From: a virus
IMG/VR virus record: IMGVR_UViG_3300025652_000250
Span: 1 to 34,274 of that record
Length of the DNA stretch: 34,274 nucleotides
Direction: 5' to 3' (one strand)
Position 1 is the first letter of the stretch; each line of letters opens with the position of its first letter. This document shows positions 1 to 7,681 of the stretch, one piece after another. The notes under the pieces are model-generated. The model saw only the letters and a program-made list of their open reading frames with translations. It made no database searches and was not told the origin of the DNA. The position numbers and the translations under genes were made by a program.

Positions 1-450
1 GAAGAAAGCCCCGACTCCCACGATCAATTTGTATCAATTTTAGTTGACATGGGGCTGTCAGCAGAACAAGCTGAAGCTGTGCATACGATGGCTATGGACT
101 TAATCGATGCAGGCGAAGGCGAAGAAATCACAGAAGAAGTGAGTGAAGAAGTAAAAGTCGAGGCTTCACGCCAACGACGAAACCGACGAAGCCGACGAGC
201 AGAATTTTCTCGTGGGCGTTCACAACGGCCTATGCGCCGTGAACTATCCGCTACGGAGGAAATGGAACAACGATTGAATCGCTTGGAGCGTTCTAACCGT
301 GCTTTGCGTAGTCAGCTACGCGAATTCGGGGCAGCACCTGCTACCCGTGGAGTACGAACTGCGCCAACGCAATTGTCTGAATCCAAGGTTAAACCAAATC
401 TTACTGCACCAACAGCGGCTGCATTGGAGATGATTAATAACTACCGATAA
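1..450 (+). CDS. Scaffold-like head assembly protein, left copy (5'-truncated)
   Basis: The reading frame is open from base 1, so the start lies outside the window; the first in-frame Met is at 49. The right copy (28923-29477) is full length at 184 aa. The visible part has an acidic stretch (EGEEITEEVSEEVK), an Arg-rich patch (RQRRNRRSRRAEF), a short coiled coil (MEQRLNRLERSNRALRSQL) and a conserved C-terminal end (ALEMINNYR). Charge segregation, a coiled coil and a place directly before the capsid gene suggest a scaffolding protein, but I recognise no named family. It overlaps the capsid start (TAATG). The first 127 nt are identical to 29028-29154 and the copies diverge after that. Confidence 0.6.
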   Translation, partial: EESPDSHDQFVSILVDMGLSAEQAEAVHTMAMDLIDAGEGEEITEEVSEEVKVEASRQRRNRRSRRAEFSRGRSQRPMRRELSATEEMEQRLNRLERSNRALRSQLREFGAAPATRGVRTAPTQLSESKVKPNLTAPTAAALEMINNYR

Positions 451-1487
451 TGCAACATAATTATCCAACAGTACAAAATCGCGCAGTACGCCGTCGATTT
501 GCTAACGATGGGCCAACGGTTAATCCTACTACTACGTATGCAGGTGTGCTTGCTGCGCCTTTCGTTGCCCCAGCCCTTAAATTGGCTGACACGTTAAACA
601 AAGGTTTTGTACGTCAGATTGACGGAATCCAAAACAAAGCAGTAATTTCTAGCTTGTCATCTACAGGTGTAATTCAAGCTGCTAACTGTGCATGGAATGA
701 CAATGATTCCTTGACTCTTGGTGAGCGCGTTCTTGAACTAACAGACCTTGCAGTTATGGAGGCTTTGTGCCGTGGTACTTTGCTTCCAACGTGGGCAGGT
801 ATGACAGGCGCACGGGAGACTATGACAGCGGGATCACCTGAATTTGTAAACTTCACTATGGCAACCGTTGCAGGCTATGCTGCACAGGGTGTTGAAGTTG
901 GTATTTGGCAAGGAGCAATGACAACAGGTCAAAAAGGCTTTTTGTCAAATGATGGGGTTTTGGATGCCGCAGGATACGCTGCGTCAATTTTAGGCGGTGC
1001 AACGGCTACCAATGAAGAAGTAGTTACGGCTGCTGGTTTTGATGCAGCTAATATTCTTGGTGCAGCTGGTGCATTTTCAGAAGTGTACAACAATGCGCTT
1101 ACAAACTGCCCTGCTATCTTAAATCGTACTGACGTTGCTTTCTACTGCTCGCCAAAAACAGCAGGTTCGTATATGCAAGGTCTGGCTCTTTCAGGTCAGC
1201 AACAAGGTGTGAATTTGCAGTCTACTAACCAAGCGTTTGATACATTGCAATACCTAGGTATTCCAATTTATGTATGTCCTGGAATGTTTGACGATGCTTT
1301 GATTCTTACTTATGTAGAGAACTTGGTAGTAGGTTCAAACTTGAACACGGATTACACGACTGCACAGTACATTGACGATTGGATGTATTCAGGTTCTGAC
1401 TTGGTTAAAATCGCTATGCGATTTGGAACAGGAATGCAGGTAGGAATTCCTGGTGATGTCGTAGTAGGTACTTATACTCTTGCTTAA
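450..1487 (+). CDS. Putative major capsid protein, left copy
   Basis: A 345-aa protein placed after a protease and scaffold-like gene and before virion and portal genes, the usual position of a major capsid protein. It has long hydrophobic and small-residue segments (VLELTDLAVMEALCRGTLL, YAAQGVEVGIW) and a conserved C-terminal part (ENLVVGSNLNTDYTTAQY), as in capsid-like proteins of Bacteroidota phages. The right copy at 29477-30499 is only about 70% identical by eye, much less than its neighbours, with differences spread over the N-terminus and residues ~150-290. The call rests on context and general resemblance, not on a decisive motif. The start ATG overlaps the upstream stop (TAATG). Confidence 0.7.
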   Translation: MQHNYPTVQNRAVRRRFANDGPTVNPTTTYAGVLAAPFVAPALKLADTLNKGFVRQIDGIQNKAVISSLSSTGVIQAANCAWNDNDSLTLGERVLELTDLAVMEALCRGTLLPTWAGMTGARETMTAGSPEFVNFTMATVAGYAAQGVEVGIWQGAMTTGQKGFLSNDGVLDAAGYAASILGGATATNEEVVTAAGFDAANILGAAGAFSEVYNNALTNCPAILNRTDVAFYCSPKTAGSYMQGLALSGQQQGVNLQSTNQAFDTLQYLGIPIYVCPGMFDDALILTYVENLVVGSNLNTDYTTAQYIDDWMYSGSDLVKIAMRFGTGMQVGIPGDVVVGTYTLA

Positions 1488-1497
1488 TAAGTAAAGT

Positions 1498-2037
1498 ATG
1501 GCTTGCGATATTTCAAGCGGACGGATAGTCGATTGTAAAGATCAAGTCGGCGGGATTAGCCGTGTATACATAGGCAACTATGCAGACATGATTAATAACG
1601 CTACGTGGACAGCAGCAACTAACGATACAGTTACTGCTATTGCTGCACAAGATTTTTATCAATTTGACGTTCGCCCCGAAACGAGTTCTATGACAGTCAC
1701 TTACGCAAGTGACCCTGCCGCAGGAACTACGTTTTTCGAACAAGCATTATCTCTGACATTTCAAAAGCTGGATGCTACAGATATTGCTGATATACGCGCG
1801 CTGTGCCAAGGGCGGCCTAACATTTGGGTTGAAGACAACAATTCCAATGTATGGTTGCTAGGTGCAGAATTTGGATGTAACGTAACAGGGGGCAACCTTG
1901 TTACGGGGACATCTTTTGCAGATTTGACGGGTTACACTATTGACTTCTCAGGACGAGAATCAAACCCTGTTTGGATTGCATCACCAGGTTCGGTGGGTAG
2001 TCCATTGAGTGGGGTAACGGGTGTAACTGTATTATAA
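1498..2037 (+). CDS. Conserved virion protein, possibly tail tube-like, left copy
   Basis: 179 aa. It starts CDISSGRIVDCKDQVGGIS and has a beta-rich body with FFEQALSLTFQKLDATD, IWVEDNNSNVWLLGAEFG and a Gly/Thr-rich C-terminal part. From memory, this pattern (CxSGxxxDCxDxVGGI, then a 'neglected Asn/Lys-WLLG' strand) is widespread in Bacteroidota phages next to capsid genes. A role as tail tube or other major structural protein is inference. The right copy at 30510-31049 differs at about 9 of 179 residues, so it is strongly conserved. An intrinsic terminator follows within 20 nt, which fits an abundantly transcribed capsid-plus-structural unit. Confidence 0.55.
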   Translation: MACDISSGRIVDCKDQVGGISRVYIGNYADMINNATWTAATNDTVTAIAAQDFYQFDVRPETSSMTVTYASDPAAGTTFFEQALSLTFQKLDATDIADIRALCQGRPNIWVEDNNSNVWLLGAEFGCNVTGGNLVTGTSFADLTGYTIDFSGRESNPVWIASPGSVGSPLSGVTGVTVL

Positions 2038-2051
2038 ATTTGGGTTAGAGG

Positions 2052-2091
2052 AAAGGGGGGGAAGGTTCTGCTTTGCCTTCCCCCTTTTTTT
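2052..2091 (+). terminator. Intrinsic terminator inside the head gene cluster (left copy)
   Basis: A G-rich arm (AAAGGGGGGGAAGG) and a C-rich arm (CCTTCCCCCTTT) form a strong hairpin with a loop of about 9 nt, followed by a run of seven T. It lies between the virion protein ending at 2037 and the gene at 2110. The same structure recurs at 31070-31108 with base changes in the loop and in the G-run, so it is conserved in both copies. Confidence 0.85.
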
Positions 2092-2109
2092 CATTACAAA
2101 AGACAGAAT

Positions 2110-2472
2110 ATGATACAACTTACCAACGATGCAGGTTACCAATCGTTCTATCTAAAGCTAGATGGATATGACACTACAGCATTAACGAACGTCAGGGTTA
2201 CAATCGTAAATCAATTGACTGGTAAGTTGACGGCTTTTGGATCGGTTACGCCTACGGCAGCCAACGGTAGGTATACGACCATTCAAATCGAAATAGCGGC
2301 TAGTCCAAAACTTGTTGAAGGTTTGTATTTGTTGACAGTCAAAAATGATGCAAACAATGTAACTTACGCTAAACGTCTTGCGTTTGTTTCAAGCACACCT
2401 GCCTTTGAAGAATCGACATACACGCCGTATGAAGAAAACGATACAGACGCATACAACGTATACGCACAATGA
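2110..2472 (+). CDS. Small beta-rich conserved phage protein, left copy
   Basis: 120 aa, predicted mostly beta strands (FYLKLDGYD, VRVTIVNQL, GLYLLTVKN, YAKRLAFVS), with a tyrosine-rich C-terminal tail (YTPYEENDTDAYNVY). No enzymatic motif. It is the first gene after the conserved terminator and overlaps the portal start by ATGA. The right copy at 31126-31488 is very similar. I know proteins of this kind from Bacteroidota phage head clusters but cannot assign a function; a small virion or connector accessory is possible. Confidence 0.6.
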   Translation: MIQLTNDAGYQSFYLKLDGYDTTALTNVRVTIVNQLTGKLTAFGSVTPTAANGRYTTIQIEIAASPKLVEGLYLLTVKNDANNVTYAKRLAFVSSTPAFEESTYTPYEENDTDAYNVYAQ

Positions 2473-4442
2473 ATAAGCAGAACTTCTCAATTTTACAGTA
2501 TCAAGCTACTAACGTTCCTCTTTTTCGAGAGAGTCAGAATAAGCTGTGGATTGATATGGGCGTTGACAATCTCTACCCACACTACTTAGAAGAACTTTTT
2601 GCTAGTTCAAGTATGCACGGTGCAATCATTAAAGGCGCAAGCGAAATGATTTATGGTGAAGGCTTGAATGCAATTGGAAAAGATAAACACGTTGACCAAT
2701 GGCTAAAGGTAAATTCTATTTTTGGCGATGGATCGTGTTTAAAGAAAGCTGCCTTTGACCTAAAGCTATACGGTCAATGCTACTTAAATATCATTTGGAG
2801 TCAAGACCGAACTACGGTTAGCCGTGTACACCATTTGCCAGCAGCGACTATCCGATGCGGCATAGCTGACGATGAAGATAATATCCCTTTGTTTTATCAT
2901 AAAAAGGATTGGGACAAACAGCAAGAAGAGCCTTTAGTCATTCCCGCTTTCAATACTAACGATAGAACTGCGCCTTCGCAATGCTTGCATATCAAAATGT
3001 ATACGCCGTTATCGTTTTACTATGGCGCACCCGATTATCAAGCAGGCACAAATTGGGCGCAAATAGCGTCTGATTTATCCGACTACCATCTTTCCACAAT
3101 TTCTCAGGGCTTCTTTCCTAGTACCATTATGTCTTTTTTTGGGGGCGTACCAACAGAAGAAGAACGTGCTGAATTAGAGCGATTAGTTTATAACAAGTTC
3201 GGAGGGGCGAACAACGCAGGTAAAATCTTGATGACGTTTAATGACTCACAAGACACCGCCCCAACTGTTGAAAGTTTTAATATATCCGATGCTCACCAAA
3301 TCTTTGACTATCTAAGTGAGCAATGCGATAAAAAAGTATTGTCAGCGCATAGGGTAACTTCTCCGTTGCTATTTGGTTTGCGCGATACAGGAGGGGGTTT
3401 TGGAAACAATGCTGATGAGATGAAAGAGTCGTATGACTTGTTCTATAACACAGTCATTTTACCTTTTCAACGTCTATTGCTTGACGGCTTACGTCCAGTC
3501 TTTGCAGCGAGTAACGTTACGCTTGAATTGTACTTTACACCTATGAAGCCTGCGTCATTTGTAGACGTAGATAATTTGTTTAATCCTGTAGCAGCAGGCG
3601 ATAGTTCAGATAAAGATGCGAGTTATGATGGCGGGCAAATCGGAAGCGCGGTTGATGTCTTAGTCAAAGTGCAAGAAGGGCTTATTACAGTTGATCAAGC
3701 TAAAGTATTCTTAGTGCAGATGTTGCAATTTACACCTGAAGTAGCAGATGCTTTGTTCAGGGAAGGCGTAGACGCAATCGAAGAAGTACAGAAGGAAGAG
3801 GTACAAGAAGAAGCAATTGCAGAAACGCAGTTAAAAAAAAAAGACTCTGAGTTAAAGAAGCGCATGAGGGCTTTGGATGCAAGGTTGGGCGATGATTACT
3901 ATCACGTAAAATCGGAGGCTGTAGGTAGCGATGGTATTGACGCGCTGTTACACGCTAAAAAACATTTTTTTTACGCGGAATATTCAGACGTAGAAAACGT
4001 TTCTGATTACGGGGATATTATAGGTAGAGATGGCTATCTGTTTGCCGTAAGGTATCGCTACGAAGAAACGGCTACGACACCTGCCCAAAGCAACGAGAGC
4101 AGGGACTTTTGCGTAGACATGATGGATTTATCAAACGCAGGTGTTATCTATCGTTATGAAGACATTGAAGAAATGTATGGTGAGAACGTTGAGTTTTTCC
4201 ATAAGCCTTCGATGCCTTACGATATTTTTGAATGGAAAGGTGGAATTTATTGTCGACACGGTTGGCAGCGGGAAATTTTTATTTACGCTCCTGATGGTGA
4301 GCCGCAAGAAATGGAGATGATAGAAATTGAGGGAAATTGGGATGATGTAATGGAACGAGTTGGAAACAACCCTGACATTGTACAAAAAGGAGAAGAATAT
4401 ATTGCACCGATTGACACACCATCAAGGGGCGCATACAACTAA
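2469..4442 (+). CDS. Portal protein with C-terminal Cys/His domain, left copy
   Basis: 657 aa. Residues ~1-400 look like a phage portal: WIDMGVDNLYPHYLEELF near the N-terminus, an IIKGAS core, the CLKKAAFDLKLYGQCYLNI segment, and the LSAHRVTSPLLFGLRDTGGG region typical of the portal stem and crown. After an acidic, charged linker (~430-470, EEVQKEEVQEE) a separate domain follows, with SRDFC (Cys548) and GGIYCRHGWQRE (Cys595, His597). That resembles Cys/His modules attached to portal or head-morphogenesis proteins of Bacteroidota phages (recalled, not searched). The portal makes the DNA entry/exit ring at one capsid vertex. It lies after the capsid rather than next to the terminase. The right copy is at 31485-33458. 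Confidence 0.85.
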   Translation: MNKQNFSILQYQATNVPLFRESQNKLWIDMGVDNLYPHYLEELFASSSMHGAIIKGASEMIYGEGLNAIGKDKHVDQWLKVNSIFGDGSCLKKAAFDLKLYGQCYLNIIWSQDRTTVSRVHHLPAATIRCGIADDEDNIPLFYHKKDWDKQQEEPLVIPAFNTNDRTAPSQCLHIKMYTPLSFYYGAPDYQAGTNWAQIASDLSDYHLSTISQGFFPSTIMSFFGGVPTEEERAELERLVYNKFGGANNAGKILMTFNDSQDTAPTVESFNISDAHQIFDYLSEQCDKKVLSAHRVTSPLLFGLRDTGGGFGNNADEMKESYDLFYNTVILPFQRLLLDGLRPVFAASNVTLELYFTPMKPASFVDVDNLFNPVAAGDSSDKDASYDGGQIGSAVDVLVKVQEGLITVDQAKVFLVQMLQFTPEVADALFREGVDAIEEVQKEEVQEEAIAETQLKKKDSELKKRMRALDARLGDDYYHVKSEAVGSDGIDALLHAKKHFFYAEYSDVENVSDYGDIIGRDGYLFAVRYRYEETATTPAQSNESRDFCVDMMDLSNAGVIYRYEDIEEMYGENVEFFHKPSMPYDIFEWKGGIYCRHGWQREIFIYAPDGEPQEMEMIEIEGNWDDVMERVGNNPDIVQKGEEYIAPIDTPSRGAYN

Positions 4443-4447
4443 ACAAC

Positions 4448-5032
4448 ATGGCAACTACACTATACATAAGTTCAAGCAAGCTAAAGCGAGATACAGCACT
4501 TGGAAGCACGGTTGATGACAACCTCTTGCAGCCTTACATAAAGATTGCACAGGACAGATGGATTTTACCTGCTTTAGGTACAGAACTAGAAAACAAAATC
4601 AGCGCATTGATTGATGCTGATGAAGTAGCAAATCCTGGTAACGAAGCCTACGCAACGCTTTTAAACGATTACATACAGCCGTGTTTGGTGCAGCTTGCTT
4701 TTACGGAAGTTGCCTATGTAGTGCGTATGAAGTTCGCAAACAATAGCGTAGTAGTAAACGGATCAGAACAAGGTTCTGCCGCAAGCCTTACAGACATTAA
4801 AGTTATTGTAGAGCAATCAAACGAAATCGGTATGTTTTACCGTCAGCGTATGATTACGTATCTTCAGTTTAACAGCGGTTCATTTCCTGAATACACATCA
4901 AATACAGGGGCTGACCTTTCACCATCTCAACGCAATTATTTTGGAGGACTCAACGTGTACCCAAGAATTCCCACGAACAATCAACTCAAAGCAGTTGCAA
5001 CAGCTTTGGGCATTAGATATTACAACGCGTAA
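4448..5032 (+). CDS. Head-tail connector protein, DUF6712-like, left copy
   Basis: 194 aa. The N-terminus ISSSKLKRDTALGSTVDDN is followed by a helical segment (LLQPYIKIAQDRWILPALG) and a long helix around residues 70-100 (NDYIQPCLVQLAFTEVAYV). This is the pattern I recall for DUF6712-type adaptor proteins of Bacteroidota phages, which sit under the portal and connect head to tail. The position right after the portal supports this. The right copy (33464-34048) differs at 11 of 194 residues, so it is strongly constrained while many codons differ silently. Confidence 0.65.
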   Translation: MATTLYISSSKLKRDTALGSTVDDNLLQPYIKIAQDRWILPALGTELENKISALIDADEVANPGNEAYATLLNDYIQPCLVQLAFTEVAYVVRMKFANNSVVVNGSEQGSAASLTDIKVIVEQSNEIGMFYRQRMITYLQFNSGSFPEYTSNTGADLSPSQRNYFGGLNVYPRIPTNNQLKAVATALGIRYYNA

Positions 5033-5061
5033 TCATTTGAAACTTCAGAAATACTTAAACG

Positions 5062-6471
5062 ATGTCAACCAAAGTAACCGACTTAACGGAGTTAGCAGCA
5101 ACGCCTGACAGTACAGACGTTTTACACATTGTAGACGTAGGCGATACTTCAGGAGGATCAGCAGGCACAAGTAAGAAAATTAAGGTCAGCAACCTTTTAG
5201 CTAGTGGGGGCGCGGTTGATTCTGTCAATGGACAAACAGGTGTAGTAGTTCTTGAGATGAATGATATAGATGATGTCAACGCAGCTGCACCTGCGGACAA
5301 TATCGTTTTATCATACGATACGGCTACAAGTAAGTACATAGCCGATACGCGACTAACTACGCTATACACAGAATTTAGAAATGGTACTGCGGTAAATGTA
5401 TATGCAGACGGAACAACTGCAACGCAAGGAAGAATCGAGTTAACGGCTACAGGGGCAAATCTAAAAACAGGCGTAACAGGAATTGACGTTACAGAAACGA
5501 GTCCAGGCGATATAGATTTTACTGTAGCTACGGATGCAACGGGTAGCACAACGTTTACTGCGCTTCACTTAGACGGAACGACAGTTGCAAACGAAGCCAA
5601 TCTAATTGTTAAGCTAGGATGTTTTTTAGCCATTGAAGGTACAAGCAATGCACAGGCTAAATTTCGCAGCACAAATTCAGGCAACACACTATACAACGTC
5701 CCTGCTTCTTCAGGAACTTTAGCTTTAACTAGTGATATTCCAAGCGTACCTGTTGATGATGTAACAGGCGGTACAGGAATTACAGCTAGTCCAACAACAG
5801 GAAACGTAGTTGTTACTTTAGACAACACAGCAGTTACACCAGGTAGTTACACGAGCGCAGATATAACAGTAGATGCACAGGGGCGCATTACGGCAGCAGC
5901 TAACGGAAGCGGTGGGGGCGGTAGCGGAATTAAATTTTCGACAGCGTTCGGTGGGCGGTGGGAATTTTCCACAAGTGAAACAGGCGCAACTAAATGGGTA
6001 AATTTAGGCGGTTACAACGGCATGAGTTTTTATAATTGGACTAATGGTCAAACGGCAACTTTGTCTGCTGACCCACCAACGGTTGGTTCATCTACTTTAA
6101 CTTTAAATTCATATTTCTACGGTAAATATGGGTGGATCACACCTACGGCAGGAACATTAAAAATTAACGCAACCTGTAGTTGGGACACAATGACTGCGGG
6201 TGGGGCTGGTGAGGTTATGGAATGGCTTTGTTTAAAAGTTCCTGGAACTGAGTTAAACGGGACTTTTCAAGGCTCAGTTGCAGGTACTGTTTGTGCTTAC
6301 GGCTCAGTTACTTGTCCATCAAGCAACCCAAATATTAGCCCAAATTCTCTTGCCATTACAGGAGGAAGTGTATCGGCAGGCGATGTTATAATGACATTAG
6401 CACGTTTTAAAAATGCTACATTTACTTCCACACAATATATTCAAAGTAACGTATCATTTACAGTAGAATGA
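5062..6471 (+). CDS. Putative fibre/appendage protein
   Basis: 469 aa. The N-terminus (KVTDLTELAATPDSTDVLHIVD) and a following GTSKKIKVSNLL segment are typical of virion-attached fibre proteins. The middle is Thr/Gly/Asp-rich and repetitive with beta-helix-like short strands (GTLALTSDIP, GTGITASPTTGNVVVTLDN). A Gly/Ser linker at ~285-295 leads to a compact C-terminal beta domain (~295-469), likely the distal head that binds the receptor or aids trimerisation. The partial right copy starts at 34078. Whether it attaches to the tail or the head cannot be read from the sequence. Confidence 0.65.
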   Translation: MSTKVTDLTELAATPDSTDVLHIVDVGDTSGGSAGTSKKIKVSNLLASGGAVDSVNGQTGVVVLEMNDIDDVNAAAPADNIVLSYDTATSKYIADTRLTTLYTEFRNGTAVNVYADGTTATQGRIELTATGANLKTGVTGIDVTETSPGDIDFTVATDATGSTTFTALHLDGTTVANEANLIVKLGCFLAIEGTSNAQAKFRSTNSGNTLYNVPASSGTLALTSDIPSVPVDDVTGGTGITASPTTGNVVVTLDNTAVTPGSYTSADITVDAQGRITAAANGSGGGGSGIKFSTAFGGRWEFSTSETGATKWVNLGGYNGMSFYNWTNGQTATLSADPPTVGSSTLTLNSYFYGKYGWITPTAGTLKINATCSWDTMTAGGAGEVMEWLCLKVPGTELNGTFQGSVAGTVCAYGSVTCPSSNPNISPNSLAITGGSVSAGDVIMTLARFKNATFTSTQYIQSNVSFTVE

Positions 6472-6620
6472 GCAATCACACAAAAACACCTGAACAAATG
6501 CACTCTTTGGTAGCTGATATGTTAGCGGCTCAAACGGATGCAGAAAAAATTGTTCTTATTGAAATATTTTTACAATCGTTTGTAGATGATTTTTACGCCT
6601 CTGAAATTGAAGAGCCATGA
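6468..6620 (+). CDS. Small 50-aa protein of unknown function
   Basis: Begins MSNHTKTPEQMHSLVADML and ends ASEIEEP; amphipathic, helical and acidic, with no recognised family. Its ATG overlaps the stop of the fibre gene (ATGA) and its stop overlaps the next start (ATGA), so it is translationally coupled on both sides. That coupling is the main argument that it is a real gene. Confidence 0.55.
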   Translation: MSNHTKTPEQMHSLVADMLAAQTDAEKIVLIEIFLQSFVDDFYASEIEEP

Positions 6621-6823
6621 ATTACGAATTGATTAGCGTAGCGGTGGGTGCAGTCGGTGGGATAATCGCAACTTATGTGAAGATGGAAAACGAACTGACT
6701 AAAGTAAAAAGCCGTTTGATTAGCTTAGAGAAACAAGAAACTAGGGTGCAACAATCCTTAGACGTTTTGCTAGAAGGCGTAAACGAAATCAAATTGCTAC
6801 TCGCTAAAAAAGGAATAGAATGA
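6617..6823 (+). CDS. Membrane-anchored coiled-coil protein, lysis cassette
   Basis: 68 aa. Residues 4-20 (ELISVAVGAVGGIIATY) form one membrane segment, followed by a charged coiled coil (MENELTKVKSRLISLEK... VNEIKLLLAKK). This layout resembles small phage membrane proteins next to endolysins, such as XhlA-like haemolysin or holin partners, but the order is reversed (TM first, coil second), so a spanin-like or anchor role is equally possible. It sits within the coupled chain leading to the amidase. Confidence 0.5.
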   Translation: MNYELISVAVGAVGGIIATYVKMENELTKVKSRLISLEKQETRVQQSLDVLLEGVNEIKLLLAKKGIE

Positions 6824-7183
6824 ATGCAGATTAAGATGTCTACTCGCTTAGTTGTTTTGACTAAAACAAAGGCTTTTAAAATTCCATTGGATCGCAGAGG
6901 ATGGTTGCAAGGAATAAACGAAGGGAAGGTTTGGAAGGATTACAAAAGAAGCGGTTATCTTGCTCCGTTGCTTTGGTCGTTTGGTGGGTTTGTTTGTATG
7001 CGGAGAATCGCACCTACTAACGAAATACCTTCGCAACTTGTTGCAATAATTAAAGCTACTATTCCCGCTTTCGACATAACTAACTGTGACTTGTACCGTT
7101 TAGAAAATTGGGGCGAGTATAGGGGTTCTCGTGTTCTTTTAGATTACGGTATCGACGAACGCATTTCAACAATGTACGCATGA
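6824..7183 (+). CDS. Conserved phage protein of unknown function in lysis region
   Basis: 119 aa with features I recall from Bacteroidota phage genomes: FKIPLDRRGWLQGINEGKVW, LAPLLWSFGGFVCMRR, and a C-terminal CDLYRLENWGEYRGSRVLL. Basic and globular, without a clear membrane segment or catalytic motif. An alternative start is ATG at 6836 (residue 5). It lies between two small membrane proteins, upstream of the amidase. No function can be given. Confidence 0.6.
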   Translation: MQIKMSTRLVVLTKTKAFKIPLDRRGWLQGINEGKVWKDYKRSGYLAPLLWSFGGFVCMRRIAPTNEIPSQLVAIIKATIPAFDITNCDLYRLENWGEYRGSRVLLDYGIDERISTMYA

Positions 7184-7269
7184 AACTACGAAGGCAATAT
7201 GAAGATAGTTTCTACTTGGTAGTAGTGGGTTTGGTTGGGTTGCTTTTATCTGTGCTTTATTTGCTATGA
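7180..7269 (+). CDS. 29-aa single-pass membrane peptide
   Basis: The peptide has a basic, polar N-terminus (MKLRRQYED) and one hydrophobic segment (FYLVVVGLVGLLLSVLYLL) running to the C-terminus. Start and stop overlap the neighbouring genes by ATGA on both sides (7180-7183 and 7266-7269), so it fits exactly between two genes without spare bases. Short, single-TM peptides next to endolysins can act as holins, antiholins or lysis regulators. That role is inferred from place and shape only. Confidence 0.5.
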   Translation: MKLRRQYEDSFYLVVVGLVGLLLSVLYLL

Positions 7270-7679
7270 GGCAGCTTAAAAAAATTATTCTGCATTGCAC
7301 GGCTACCAGGGAAGGGCAAGAATTAGACATAACAACCATTGACCATTGGCACAGAAAAAGGGGATGGTCAGAAATCGGTTATCACTACGTGATTTATGCT
7401 AATGGGTTTATAGCAACAGGAAGGGACATAAGAAAAAAAGGTGCGCACGTTAAAGGAGAAAATCATGATTCCGTAGGTGTCGCATACGTAGGGGGACTTG
7501 ATCAAAATTTAGTACCAACAGACACAATGACCATGAAGCAAGAACTAGCTTTTTTGCATTTAGTAAATTCCTTACGTGTCGTGTTTGGTGAACTATCTGT
7601 ACATGGACATAATGAGTATTCAAGCAAAGCCTGCCCTAGCTTTAACGTGCAGGAAAAATATAAATTCTTAAATAAATAA
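7266..7679 (+). CDS. Endolysin: N-acetylmuramoyl-L-alanine amidase (Amidase_2, T7 lysozyme-like)
   Basis: 137 aa, the size of a single-domain Amidase_2 enzyme. It cleaves the amide bond between muramic acid and the stem peptide. Matches to T7 lysozyme: KKIILHCTAT with zinc ligand His10, GYHYVIYANG with Tyr39 in the place of catalytic Tyr46, and HGHNEYSSKACPSF with zinc ligands His115 and Cys123 and catalytic Lys121. The spacing (His, then Lys +6 and Cys +8) equals that of T7. No signal peptide is seen, so release needs a holin, and candidate small membrane proteins lie on both sides (7180 and 7682). Confidence 0.92.
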   Translation: MRQLKKIILHCTATREGQELDITTIDHWHRKRGWSEIGYHYVIYANGFIATGRDIRKKGAHVKGENHDSVGVAYVGGLDQNLVPTDTMTMKQELAFLHLVNSLRVVFGELSVHGHNEYSSKACPSFNVQEKYKFLNK

Positions 7680-7681
7680 AG

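Larger units (their letters stand above)
1..5258 (+). repeat. Left copy of the diverged head/connector module
   Basis: Aligns collinearly with 29028-34274 over scaffold-like, capsid, virion, terminator, beta protein, portal, connector and fibre start. The first 127 nt match perfectly; after that, divergence is moderate and mostly silent except in the capsid and the portal C-terminal part. Probably a wrap-around of a ~29.0-kb circular map. Confidence 0.9.

Noticed and set aside
300-325. Short inverted repeat GCGTAG-TCAG-CTACGC in the scaffold-like gene (also in the right copy)
   Set aside because: Only a 6-bp stem inside conserved coding sequence (LRSQLR codons) with no T-run; likely a by-product of codons.
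1-5258. A phage with two different capsids in one genome
   Set aside because: Attractive, but the exact 127-nt match at the window start, the whole-module collinearity and the 29.0-kb spacing equal to one complete gene set make an overlapping two-strain assembly more likely.
5055-5549. 164-aa open frame on the minus strand over the fibre gene
   Set aside because: Low-complexity Val/Ser/Thr composition reflects the repetitive Thr/Gly-rich fibre sequence read backwards; no independent signals.
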